From DATKYV01 sp035528275 (GTDB lineage: Bacteria > Acidobacteriota > Terriglobia > UBA7540), in contig DATKYV010000119.1 of assembly GCA_035528275.1 (NCBI GenBank), positions 1 through 18,810 of the forward strand: a DNA stretch of 18,810 nucleotides. Direction: 5' to 3'. The notes below the pieces were generated by a model, which saw nothing but the letters and a program-made list of their open reading frames with translations, made no database searches and was not told where the DNA came from. Shown piece by piece: positions 1 to 6,949 of this stretch; within the stretch, counting starts at the first letter, position 1; every line of letters starts with the position of its first letter. The position numbers were made by a program, and so were the translations under genes.

Positions 1-461
1 CAGTACAGCTCGTCGTGATCCGCGAAAAATCCGATTTGGCGGTCGGTCTTATAGAGGATGGTGTAGGTGTAATCTGCTTCCCGTAGGAAGACGTCGCCTC
101 GGCCGATGCGGACTCTCTTGCCGTTGCTCAGGTTTTCTACCTCGAAATGTTCGGGCTTTCCATCCCGCTCAACCTCCAGAACCTCAAAACCCACGTTGTA
201 CTGGAACCCATTCCGGTCTTTGTAGCGCGTGGGGAAATCACGAAAGATGCCGCGTTGAATCTTCTGTCGGCGACAGCGCACCTTGATCGTTTCCCGCACC
301 GTCATGGAGCCATCACGGTCCACCGTGATGTCGCTGTGATAGGCGAGGATTCTCTCCGAGTCATCCTGACCGAGAGCGGGCGGGGATAGAGTCAACAGCA
401 GGAAAACCGCCGCCATCGCCACACCCGCGGCGCGCATTGAAGAAGTCTTTTCTTCTCTCAT
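1..461 (-). CDS. DUF2207 domain membrane protein, 5' part only (runs off the left edge)
   Basis: Reading leftward from an ATG at 461, the frame is open to the window edge (153 codons). The first 32 residues look like a signal peptide: a charged start (MREEKTSS), a hydrophobic run (VAMAAVFLLLTL) and a likely cleavage site after SPPALG. The mature part reads ERILAYHSDITVDRDGS, then RGIFRDFPTRYKD, then DVFLREADYTYTILYKTDR and GFFADHDELY. This is the pattern of the DUF2207 extracellular domain (YciQ-like predicted membrane proteins), whose molecular role is not known. The family usually continues with transmembrane segments and a low-complexity tail, which would lie outside the window. GGAAGGTGG lies about 6 bases upstream of the ATG and supports this start; an internal ATG at codon 9 is the alternative. 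The gene follows the dehydrogenase at 611-1387 by 149 bases on the same strand and could be co-transcribed with it. Confidence 0.85.
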   Translation of the reverse strand, partial: MREEKTSSMRAAGVAMAAVFLLLTLSPPALGQDDSERILAYHSDITVDRDGSMTVRETIKVRCRRQKIQRGIFRDFPTRYKDRNGFQYNVGFEVLEVERDGKPEHFEVENLSNGKRVRIGRGDVFLREADYTYTILYKTDRQIGFFADHDELY

Positions 462-610
462 CGACAACCACCTTCCGCCATTTGCCGCACAGCGGCGAGA
501 AAGAAGTAGCAAACCGAGCCGACAATTTCCAGCGCTTTCTCCGCCCCCTGATGACGGGCAACCGGACTTCAATCCCTCCTTGAGTTTCCGACGGTCGCCC
601 TGATCTTTTC

Positions 611-1387
611 TCACACGCGGAAAATGCGCCCCGTGACTTTCAGCACCAGACCCCGCGGCAGGAATCGTTGCGCGAAAACGCCCAGCTTGTTAAGGAGACG
701 TGGCACCACAAGCCCGCCCCTGCGGTCCAACGCCTGGAGAGCCGCCGCCACCACTTGTTCCGGCGGCTGGATGCCTCCTGGCAGCTTCGCCCGTCCATAA
801 CCGCTGGCGCGGAAGAAATCGGTTTTCGTCCCTCCGGGGCAAAGCGTCACGACAGTGACGCCCAAGGGGCGCAATTCCTCCCGCAACCCTTCGGAAAAGC
901 TCGTGACGAAGGCTTTTGTGGCCGCGTACGTGGCCGTGTAGGGAATGGGCTGGAAGCTGGAGGTTGACGACACGTTGATGATGGCTCCCCGCCCATCCGC
1001 CACCATCTCGGGGAGCAACAAGTGCGTCAGTTCGGCCAGGGCCAGGACGTTCAAGCGGATCATTTCTGATTGGCGTTCGAGGGGAAGCTCCCAGAATCGG
1101 CCCCGCGCACCGAATCCCGCGTTATTGACCAGCAAATCGATCTTGAGTTGGCGATTGCGGAGGGTATCCGCCAGCCTGCCGGCCGCGCCCGCCTCCGCCA
1201 TGTCAGAGGAAATAGGTTCGGCGACAATTCCGTGCCCGGCGCGCAGCTCCGCCGCCAGAGACTCGAGTTTTTCCTTGCGCCGGGCCACCAGTACGAGATT
1301 CCGGCCCCGCGTGGCGAGGGCTCGCGCAAAACACTCTCCGATCCCGCTCGATGCGCCGGTAATGAGGGCGTAGGGGGGTTGGGCCAT
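611..1387 (-). CDS. Short-chain dehydrogenase/reductase (SDR), probably NADPH-dependent
   Basis: A complete 258-residue classical SDR with a Rossmann fold. Visible motifs are the cofactor loop TGASSGIG (residues 10-17), NNAG (88-91), the catalytic Ser141 in NVSS, Tyr154 and Lys158 in YAATK, and the PGGTKTDF stretch after strand 6 (184-191). The basic pair ARR at 35-37, after the second strand, favours NADPH over NADH; this is inferred from the family rule. Overall it resembles the COG0300 group (DltE-like and 3-ketosphinganine-reductase-like enzymes), whose substrates are diverse, so no substrate is assigned. The start is fixed by GGAGGT 9 bases before the ATG. That Shine-Dalgarno lies in the last codons of the upstream kinase gene, whose stop is only 4 bases away, so the two genes are probably translationally coupled. 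Confidence 0.95.
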   Translation of the reverse strand: MAQPPYALITGASSGIGECFARALATRGRNLVLVARRKEKLESLAAELRAGHGIVAEPISSDMAEAGAAGRLADTLRNRQLKIDLLVNNAGFGARGRFWELPLERQSEMIRLNVLALAELTHLLLPEMVADGRGAIINVSSTSSFQPIPYTATYAATKAFVTSFSEGLREELRPLGVTVVTLCPGGTKTDFFRASGYGRAKLPGGIQPPEQVVAAALQALDRRGGLVVPRLLNKLGVFAQRFLPRGLVLKVTGRIFRV

Positions 1388-1391
1388 GGGC

Positions 1392-2396
1392 TTATGACCT
1401 CCGGGAAGCCCCGGCCGGAGGGCGCGGGGCGCGGGTTCGGCGTCCGGATTTCGGCCCCGGGGCGTAAGCGGGGTTCACATGACGGCTGCCGCGCTCCACG
1501 AGCCTCTCGGCCTCGGCGCGACTGGCGATTCCCCCCCGTGCGCCGAGTTTGGTGCAGTTCAGCCCCGCCATGGCGTTCGAGAAGTCGAGGATTCGGTGCA
1601 TCTCCCAACCTTGAACGAGACCGTAGATGAATGCCCCGTGGAAAATGTCCCCGGCTCCCGTGGTGTCCAGGGTTTCGACGACGAACCCCGGCGAGTAGCA
1701 AAACTTCCCCTGCCAATAGACCAGAGCCCCGTCGCGCCCCAGGGTCATCCCCGGAGCGCGGATTCCGTACTCGCGGGCCATGAACTCCAGGACGCGGAAG
1801 GGGTCGTTGTTTCCCGTGACCGCGGGGAGGAAGTTCGCGGAAGCCACCAGGTAGTCGATGTAGGGGAAGAGCCTCTCCACCTTTTTGTAGACCGTATCCA
1901 GGTCCGCGACCACCGGGATGCCCGCCTGCCGTGCCCAGCGGGCGGCCAGCGTGCAGGCTTCCACGTCGCATCCGTCCAGGTGGAGGACATTGGCTCCCTT
2001 CAGAATCTGGGGAGTCAGTTCAGACGCCCTCACCGCCAGCCGCCGGTCGCGGTCCCAGAAGACCGTGCGCTCGCCCGTCGCCTGATCGACGATGATGTAG
2101 GCGAGCTGGTTGGGGGTGTTTCGGGCCATGGATGTGAAGCGCACGTCCAGGCCCTCTCGTTTTAGACTCGCCAGTTGGTATCTGCCCCCCTCGTCATCCC
2201 CGACCTTGCCGATGTACCGGGCGCGAAGACCCAGGCGGCGGCAAGTGACCAGCGCCGTCGCCACTTGGCCGCCCGCCTGCCGGGAAACTGAAACCACCCG
2301 CTCCTTGCCTCCCAGGGCAGGGAATTCGCGGACGATGATCACGGTGTCGGTGGCGTTCAGCCCCAGGCCAACCACATCGATTCGAGATTTGGGCAA
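1392..2396 (-). CDS. PfkB-family carbohydrate kinase (ribokinase-like), TTG start
   Basis: A 334-residue kinase of the ribokinase/PfkB superfamily, which phosphorylates sugars or nucleosides with ATP. The N-terminal strand is followed by the GG motif (GGQVATA, 42-48) and the GKVGDDEGG loop (63-71). The second PfkB signature DTTGAGDIFHGAF lies at 244-256, with Asp250 as the expected catalytic base and GAGD forming the anion hole. The substrate cannot be told from sequence; ribokinase, KDG kinase and fructokinase share this pattern. The start is TTG at 2396-2394, with GGGAGGT 5 bases upstream; the next in-frame Met is residue 90, inside the conserved fold, so TTG is the credible start. The last 30 or so residues (RHVNPAYAP to SRRS) are a basic, Pro/Arg-rich tail beyond the normal end of the fold. 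The gene heads the leftward unit with the SDR. Confidence 0.93.
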   Translation of the reverse strand: MPKSRIDVVGLGLNATDTVIIVREFPALGGKERVVSVSRQAGGQVATALVTCRRLGLRARYIGKVGDDEGGRYQLASLKREGLDVRFTSMARNTPNQLAYIIVDQATGERTVFWDRDRRLAVRASELTPQILKGANVLHLDGCDVEACTLAARWARQAGIPVVADLDTVYKKVERLFPYIDYLVASANFLPAVTGNNDPFRVLEFMAREYGIRAPGMTLGRDGALVYWQGKFCYSPGFVVETLDTTGAGDIFHGAFIYGLVQGWEMHRILDFSNAMAGLNCTKLGARGGIASRAEAERLVERGSRHVNPAYAPGPKSGRRTRAPRPPAGASRRS

Positions 2397-2589
2397 TTGC
2401 GACCTCCCGCACGCGGGGAAGGGACAATCTACTCAGGCACCGCGCCCGAGGCAACAGAAAATATGGCTGGATCGCAAGCGTAGTCTGGTCGATCGGATTG
2501 CCCTTCCTCCCTGGCCGCTGGTCTCCCTTCGCGGGGCAGGGGCGGCGGGCTGGAGCGGTGGAGCTATCCACAGCCACGTCTGATAATTT

Positions 2590-2618
2590 TTGTGGGTCGG
2601 GGTCGCGCTTAACATAAT
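2590..2618 (+). promoter_or_regulatory. Possible sigma-70-type promoter for the recO operon
   Basis: TTGTGG (2590-2595) and CATAAT (2613-2618) are separated by exactly 17 bases. They match the consensus hexamers at 3/6 and 5/6. The site lies in the only AT-rich part of the divergent gap. Initiation near 2625 would leave a leader of about 300 bases before the recO start. Confidence 0.35.
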
Positions 2619-2901
2619 AAGTTTTCCACAAAACATTAGATTTTTTCCGCAAGCGACGGCAGGGCCAGGGGTTAGCGAGAAGGTGTGCTGCGAAAATTGG
2701 GAAGATATCGGCGGAAAGACGAAAGGAGATTTTCCGCGCGGGCGCCCTGTCATCGCCTGCGGATGGAAGGGGAAATCCTGCGATGTTGGCGGCATGGAGA
2801 GAAGCGAAATCATCGCTGGTTTGAGTTAGGTGCTTGGCAGCTCCTGTGGCTCCCCCACTTTTCTCTTTCCGCCCGGGGGGGCTTATGCTAATTTTCTTGG
2901 C

Positions 2902-2919
2902 TGGTCGGCGCGTCGACAT
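2902..2919. repeat. Family A palindrome, copy 1 (imperfect)
   Basis: The core GTCGGCGCGTCGACAT (2904-2919) differs from the perfect family sequence ATGTCGACGCGTCGACAT by one base in the left arm (G for A), plus the outer two positions. It sits 14 bases upstream of the chosen recO start. It would be translated only if recO began at the upstream ATG at 2885. Confidence 0.7.
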
Positions 2920-2932
2920 TGGCACAGAAGAG

Positions 2933-3679
2933 ATGCCTCTGCGCGAAACAGAAGCTATCGTCCTCAGGACTTACCGCCTGGGCGAAGCCGATAAGGTGGC
3001 TTCACTCCTGACGCGGCAACTGGGGCGGCTGAGGGCTGTGGCGGCAGGGGCCCAGCGGCCCAAGAGTCGTTACGGTGGTACACTGGAACCCCTGAGCTAT
3101 GTCCGCCTCGTGATCTTTGAGCGCGAAAACCGCGACCTGCTTCGCCTGAACTCGGCGGAATTGATCGAGACCTTTTTCGATATGCAGAAGGACTACCGCC
3201 TTCAGGTCGCCGCCCAGTACATGGCCGAAGTCAGCGAAAAGTTCTTGCCCGAGCGGGAAGTGAACGAGCGGGCCTTCCGCCTGCTGGTGACGGTACTCCG
3301 GGCCCTGAAGGGATCCGGGGAGGTCAATCGCCCGCTGGTGTATTTCGATTATTGGCTCCTCAGGGTGGGAGGGTTTCTGCCCGCTCTGGACCGTTGCGCG
3401 GTTTGTGGCCGGAGCCTGAGCGAGGGGGAGGGCTACTACGGCCCGGGTTCGGAAGGGCTCCTCTGCGGGGATTGCCGGACGGCGGCGGCCCGGGAAACCG
3501 TTTCGATGGATGCTCTGGCCGCTATCCGCGAAAGCTGTAAGGCTTCCCTGGCGGACTGGCTGGCTGCCGAGAAGCCGGTTGCGGGGTCCCGCCAAGTGCG
3601 GCGCTTTCTTGAAGAGATCATCGAGTCGCACCTGGAGAAGAAGCTGGTCACCCGGCCGCTCTTGAGCGCGGAAGTTTGA
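2933..3679 (+). CDS. recO: DNA repair protein RecO
   Basis: RecO loads RecA at gaps with RecF and RecR and anneals SsDNA-binding-protein-coated strands. The protein of 248 residues matches the family's usual 240-250. The N-terminal OB-fold begins MPLRETEAIVLRTYRLGEAD and continues through GRLRAVAAGAQRPKSRYGG. The helical C-terminal part carries a four-cysteine zinc site, CAVC (155-158) and CGDC (178-181), as in many RecO proteins. The frame stays open further upstream (ATG at 2885 and 2834), but RecO proteins start at this MPLRETEA-type segment, and the extra residues would have to read through a repeat palindrome, so the ATG at 2933 is preferred. Its ribosome site is weak (AGAAGAG, almost touching the ATG). 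It is the first gene of the rightward block, 42 bases before glyQ. Confidence 0.95.
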   Translation: MPLRETEAIVLRTYRLGEADKVASLLTRQLGRLRAVAAGAQRPKSRYGGTLEPLSYVRLVIFERENRDLLRLNSAELIETFFDMQKDYRLQVAAQYMAEVSEKFLPEREVNERAFRLLVTVLRALKGSGEVNRPLVYFDYWLLRVGGFLPALDRCAVCGRSLSEGEGYYGPGSEGLLCGDCRTAAARETVSMDALAAIRESCKASLADWLAAEKPVAGSRQVRRFLEEIIESHLEKKLVTRPLLSAEV

Positions 3680-3691
3680 TGTGACTGCGAC

Positions 3692-3706
3692 GCGGCGAGG
3701 CGCCGC
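3692..3706. repeat. Small GC hairpin before glyQ
   Basis: GCGGCG-AGG-CGCCGC forms a perfect 6-bp stem with a 3-base loop, ending 15 bases before the glyQ ATG. No T-tract follows, so it is not a classical terminator. No T-box elements are seen. It could influence glyQ translation, where no clear Shine-Dalgarno is present. Confidence 0.4.
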
Positions 3707-3721
3707 CCGCCAGCAAATTCC

Positions 3722-4666
3722 ATGGCGAAAACGCGAAAGCGAAAAAAACCGGTTACCACGGCGGGCCCCAGCTTCCAGGAGATGCTCCTGCGCTTGAGCC
3801 AGTTCTGGGCGCGGCAGGGGTGCGTCCTGGCGCTGCCCTATGACCTGGAAGTAGGCGCGGGCACCATGTGCCCGGAGACCTTCCTGCGCGTCCTGGGTCC
3901 GGAGCCTTGGCGTGTGGCTTACGTCCAGCCCTCGCGCCGCCCTGCGGATGGCCGCTACGGCGAAAACCCCCACCGGCTCTTCAAGCACACCCAGTTTCAG
4001 GTGATCCTCAAGCCCCCGCCCGCCGATATTCAAGACCTCTTTCTCGAGAGTCTGGTGGACATGGGGATCGACCTCGGACTTCACGACATCCGCTTCGAAG
4101 AGGATAACTGGGAAGCTCCGACGCTGGGGGCGTGGGGGATCGGCTGGCAGGTGGTCCTGGACGGCCTGGAAATCACCCAGTTCACCTACTTCCAGCAATG
4201 CGGCGGCCTGGACCTGGAACCCATCAGCGTCGAGCTGACTTACGGCCTGGAACGCATCGCCGCTTTCCTCCAGAACTCGCCTGACGTCTACCAGGTGCGC
4301 TGGAATGACTCGGTGACTTACGAAACCATGCGCCGCGACGAGGAGCTGGAATTCTCGGTCTATGATTTTGAAGCCGCCTCACCTCAGACGTGTCGCACGC
4401 TTTTTGAGCTGCACGAGGCCGAGGCGGTGCGGCTGCTGGGGGCCTATGCGATGTGGGATGAGGCGGAGCGCGCCCGGTTCCCGCTGCGCAAGGTCTACGA
4501 TCTCTGCCTGAAATGCTCCCACCTTTTCAATATCCTCGACGCCCGCGGGGCCATCAGCGTGACCGAGCGCGTGGCGCTGATCGGCCGGGTGCGCAAGCTG
4601 GCCTGCGAGGTCGCGGCCATTTACGTCGAAAGGGAACCGGTGATGGTGGAGGTTGAACCCGCGTGA
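3722..4666 (+). CDS. glyQ: Glycyl-tRNA synthetase alpha subunit
   Basis: The catalytic alpha chain of the bacterial alpha2-beta2 glycyl-tRNA synthetase, a class II enzyme that makes glycyl-adenylate and charges tRNA-Gly. The 314 residues are close to the usual 290-305. Conserved blocks visible are FWARQGCVLALPYDLEVGAGT (about 28-48, motif 1 region), YVQPSRRPADGRYGENPHRL (motif 2 region), HDIRFEEDNWEAPTLGAWG, QFTYFQQCGGL, ELTYGLERIA (motif 3) and the C-terminal LDARGAISVTER. The N-terminus carries a short basic extension, MAKTRKRKKP. Its ATG lacks an obvious Shine-Dalgarno; a later in-frame Met (codon 21) would cut into the conserved helix. It overlaps glyS by 4 bases, as expected for subunits made in equal amounts. 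Confidence 0.98.
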   Translation: MAKTRKRKKPVTTAGPSFQEMLLRLSQFWARQGCVLALPYDLEVGAGTMCPETFLRVLGPEPWRVAYVQPSRRPADGRYGENPHRLFKHTQFQVILKPPPADIQDLFLESLVDMGIDLGLHDIRFEEDNWEAPTLGAWGIGWQVVLDGLEITQFTYFQQCGGLDLEPISVELTYGLERIAAFLQNSPDVYQVRWNDSVTYETMRRDEELEFSVYDFEAASPQTCRTLFELHEAEAVRLLGAYAMWDEAERARFPLRKVYDLCLKCSHLFNILDARGAISVTERVALIGRVRKLACEVAAIYVEREPVMVEVEPA

Positions 4667-6840
4667 GCGAATCCGCCAAGCTCCCCCTGCTGGTCGAAAT
4701 AGGCTGTGAGGAAATTCCTGCGCGGTTTCTGGAGGATGCTCAAGCCGGCTTCGCCAAGAGCCTGGAAGCGGGCCTGCGCGAAGCGAGCCTTCTGGTTGAG
4801 TCGGGGTCTTCCCCCGAGTCCTTTTCGACCCCGCGCCGCCTTCTGGCATACGTCCCGGAGCTTCTGAAGACGCAGCCGGACAAGGTGGAGGAGATCCTCG
4901 GCCCGCCCGTCCAGGTGGGCCTTGATAAGCAGGGCAAGCCCACCCGCGCCGCCGAGAGCTTTGCCGAGAGGAATGGCGTGAAGTTCAAAGACCTGGCCAA
5001 GGTGACGACGGCCAAGGGCGAATACCTGGGCCTCAAGAAGACGACTCGCGGCCGGCCAGCCCTGGAACTCCTTCCCGGCATCATCACCACCGCCGTTGGG
5101 TCCTTGACCTTTCCCAAGAGCATGTACTGGCTGGCAAAGGCAGGGCCTCGCTTCGTGCGCCCCATCCGCTGGGTTCTGGCCCTGCTGGGTGAAGGGAAAC
5201 AGGCGGAAGTGGTGGCCCTCGAAATCGCCGGCGTAAAATCCGGCGACCAGACATACGGCAATCGGTCGGTAGGCAAGGATGCCATCCGCGTCGAGGGCTT
5301 CGAGGATTACTCCAAGAAACTGCGCCTCAACCAGGTGGAATTCATTCCCGGGCAGCGGCTCGAGTGGTTGATGTATGAAGTTAAAGAATTACTTGAACAA
5401 TCGTCTCTAAACGTTGTGGAAGATAAGTGGCTTGAGCAATGGTTTGTGAACTCAACCGAGTGGCCCAAGCCCCTCCTCGGCGAATTCGATGAGCGCTTCC
5501 TGCGCCTGCCACGTGAAGTGTTGGTGACCGTCATGCGGGACCACCAGAAGTACTTCGCCGTCGAGGACCAGAAAGGGAAGCTCCAGCCGAAATTCGTCGC
5601 CATTCTCAATCGCGCCGATGATCCCAAGGGTCTGATTCGCCAGGGACACGAGCGGGTGCTCGCCGCGCGATTCACCGACGCTGAGTTTTTCTGGGACGCC
5701 GACCAGCGGATTTCGCTGCGCGACCGGCGGGAGACACTCGAGAAGGTCACCTACGAGGCCGAGCTGGGCAGTTACGGCGAGAAGATTCGGCGCATGCGGG
5801 CGCTCGCCTCGGTAATCTGCTCGGTTCTGGAATCTGCGGGCAAGCTGAGTGGGGAAGAGACGAAGGACGTGCTGGAGGCTGTGCAACTCTGCAAATGCGA
5901 CCTGACAACCCAAATGGTGCAGGAGTTCCCGGAGCTCCAGGGGGTTGTGGGCGGGCTTTATGCCCGTGCCCAGGGTGAGAAGGCGGAAGTTGCCGACGCC
6001 ATCTACGACCACTACCTGCCAGTGGCATTCGAGGACCGCGTTCCACGCGGTGTGGTAGGCGCCGTGGTGAGTCTTGCCGACAAGTTGGATAGCGTGGTGG
6101 GGGGATTTGCTGTGGGGCACGAGCCCACCGGCTCCAGCGACCCGTTCGCCCTGCGCCGGCGGGGGAACGGCATCATTAAAGTTTTACTTGAACATTCGCT
6201 TCCCTTGACCCTGCGCGAAGTGTTGCAGGAAGCCGTCAACGTTCTGGATATCCAGTGGCAGAAGCCGCAAGGCGAGGTCTTCGCGGCACTCCGGGAGTTC
6301 TTTGAGGAGAGATTGCGATACGCCCTGGAGACCGCCTACGGGCTTCCCTTTGACACCGTGCGCGCCGCCTTGGGAGCGGGGTGGACCTCACCGCTGGGGG
6401 CGTTGCAGCGCGCCCAGGCGCTGGAAAAAATCCGCGGCGGCGAGAATCTCGCCGCCCTGTCGCTGGCCGCCAAGCGGATCAAGAACATTCTGGCGAAGTC
6501 GGCGACAGCCAGTGACTGGCAGCCCGGGGAAGTGGATGAGAAACTGCTGGAGGCGGGGCCCGAGCGTGCCCTTTTCGAGGCGTTTCAGGCTGTAGAGCCT
6601 GAGGCCGGCACGCTGGCTGATTCCGGCCAGTATGAAGAGGCTCTGGAAGCCATCGCCGGGCTGCGTCCTGCCGTGGACGACTTCTTCGACCACGTCCTGG
6701 TGATGGCGGAAGACCCCGCAGTGCGGCAGAACCGCCTTCGTCTGCTGGGGAAGCTCGATAAGCTCTTCTCCAGCATCGCCCAGTTCGCCGAGATGGCCGG
6801 TGGCACGTCCAATGTCGACGCGTCGACATCGGCGGGATAA
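4663..6840 (+). CDS. glyS: Glycyl-tRNA synthetase beta subunit
   Basis: The beta chain of the tetrameric glycyl-tRNA synthetase, which holds the tRNA-binding parts. At 725 residues it is slightly longer than the usual 680-700. The N-terminus shows LLVEIGCEEIPARF and FSTPRRLLAYV; then VVNSTEWP-type sequence (FVNSTEWPKPLLGEFDERFL), MRDHQKYFAVED, ERVLAARFTDAEFFWDAD, the HD-like segment CKCDLTTQMVQEFPELQGVVGGLYA, and a C-terminal anticodon-binding helical domain ending RLRLLGKLDKLFSSIAQFAEM. The start is GTG, in a GTGA overlap with the glyQ stop, with GGAGGT 10 bases upstream. Two features are odd. AT-rich islands at 5370-5460 and 6175-6200 use codons such as TTA, AAA and CTT, unlike the rest of the gene. 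The last 11 or so residues (TSNVDASTSAG) lie past the normal family end and are encoded by a repeat palindrome. Confidence 0.98.
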   Translation: MSESAKLPLLVEIGCEEIPARFLEDAQAGFAKSLEAGLREASLLVESGSSPESFSTPRRLLAYVPELLKTQPDKVEEILGPPVQVGLDKQGKPTRAAESFAERNGVKFKDLAKVTTAKGEYLGLKKTTRGRPALELLPGIITTAVGSLTFPKSMYWLAKAGPRFVRPIRWVLALLGEGKQAEVVALEIAGVKSGDQTYGNRSVGKDAIRVEGFEDYSKKLRLNQVEFIPGQRLEWLMYEVKELLEQSSLNVVEDKWLEQWFVNSTEWPKPLLGEFDERFLRLPREVLVTVMRDHQKYFAVEDQKGKLQPKFVAILNRADDPKGLIRQGHERVLAARFTDAEFFWDADQRISLRDRRETLEKVTYEAELGSYGEKIRRMRALASVICSVLESAGKLSGEETKDVLEAVQLCKCDLTTQMVQEFPELQGVVGGLYARAQGEKAEVADAIYDHYLPVAFEDRVPRGVVGAVVSLADKLDSVVGGFAVGHEPTGSSDPFALRRRGNGIIKVLLEHSLPLTLREVLQEAVNVLDIQWQKPQGEVFAALREFFEERLRYALETAYGLPFDTVRAALGAGWTSPLGALQRAQALEKIRGGENLAALSLAAKRIKNILAKSATASDWQPGEVDEKLLEAGPERALFEAFQAVEPEAGTLADSGQYEEALEAIAGLRPAVDDFFDHVLVMAEDPAVRQNRLRLLGKLDKLFSSIAQFAEMAGGTSNVDASTSAG
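5381..5403 (+). repeat. Family B AT-rich element inside glyS, copy 1
   Basis: TTAAAG-AATT-ACTTGAACAATCG sits in an AT-rich island of a GC-rich gene and encodes part of EVKELLEQS. It matches the second glyS copy at 6176-6198 in 20 of 23 positions. It shares the TTAAAG-N4-ACTTGAA frame with the GH57 copy and resembles the two intergenic copies. Confidence 0.55.
6176..6198 (+). repeat. Family B AT-rich element inside glyS, copy 2
   Basis: TTAAAG-TTTT-ACTTGAACATTCG encodes part of IIKVLLEHS. The three differences from copy 1 are all A/T exchanges. The protein sequence still fits the GlyS family here, so this is not an insertion that breaks the gene. Confidence 0.55.
6812..6829. repeat. Family A palindrome, copy 2, inside the 3' end of glyS
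   Basis: ATGTCGACGCGTCGACAT is a perfect 18-bp palindrome. CC and GG two positions further out also pair. It lies 8 bases before the glyS stop codon and encodes most of the tail NVDASTSAG. Confidence 0.85.
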
Positions 6841-6949
6841 CGCCGGGGCCCCCGGCCGCGGTCAAAGATTAAAGTTTCCGAAGCGGGGTGCAGGGTGGCG
6901 GGTGCCGCCCGCGCCCGGCCAAGTCTGACCCCAAAAAGGAGCAGCAATC

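Larger units (their letters stand above)
2397..2932. other. Gene-free divergent intergenic region upstream of the kinase and recO
   Basis: These 536 bases separate two divergent units. No convincing ORF is present: the short frames lack conserved motifs and ribosome sites. The region includes an AT-rich stretch around 2580-2650 unlike its GC-rich surroundings, which holds the best promoter candidate for recO. A copy of the GTCGAC palindrome lies at its right end. No promoter for the kinase was clear on the minus strand. Confidence 0.6.

Noticed and set aside
1060..1971. 303-codon minus-strand ORF overlapping the kinase and SDR genes in another frame
   Set aside because: Its sequence is out-of-frame reading of both real genes (Arg, Gly and Pro rich) with no motif.
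3680..3721. T-box or glycine riboswitch before glyQ
   Set aside because: The gap is only 42 bases and shows only a small GC hairpin, with none of the conserved T-box elements.
3002..4198. 398-codon minus-strand ORF spanning recO and glyQ
   Set aside because: It crosses two well-supported genes on the other strand and has shadow-like composition.
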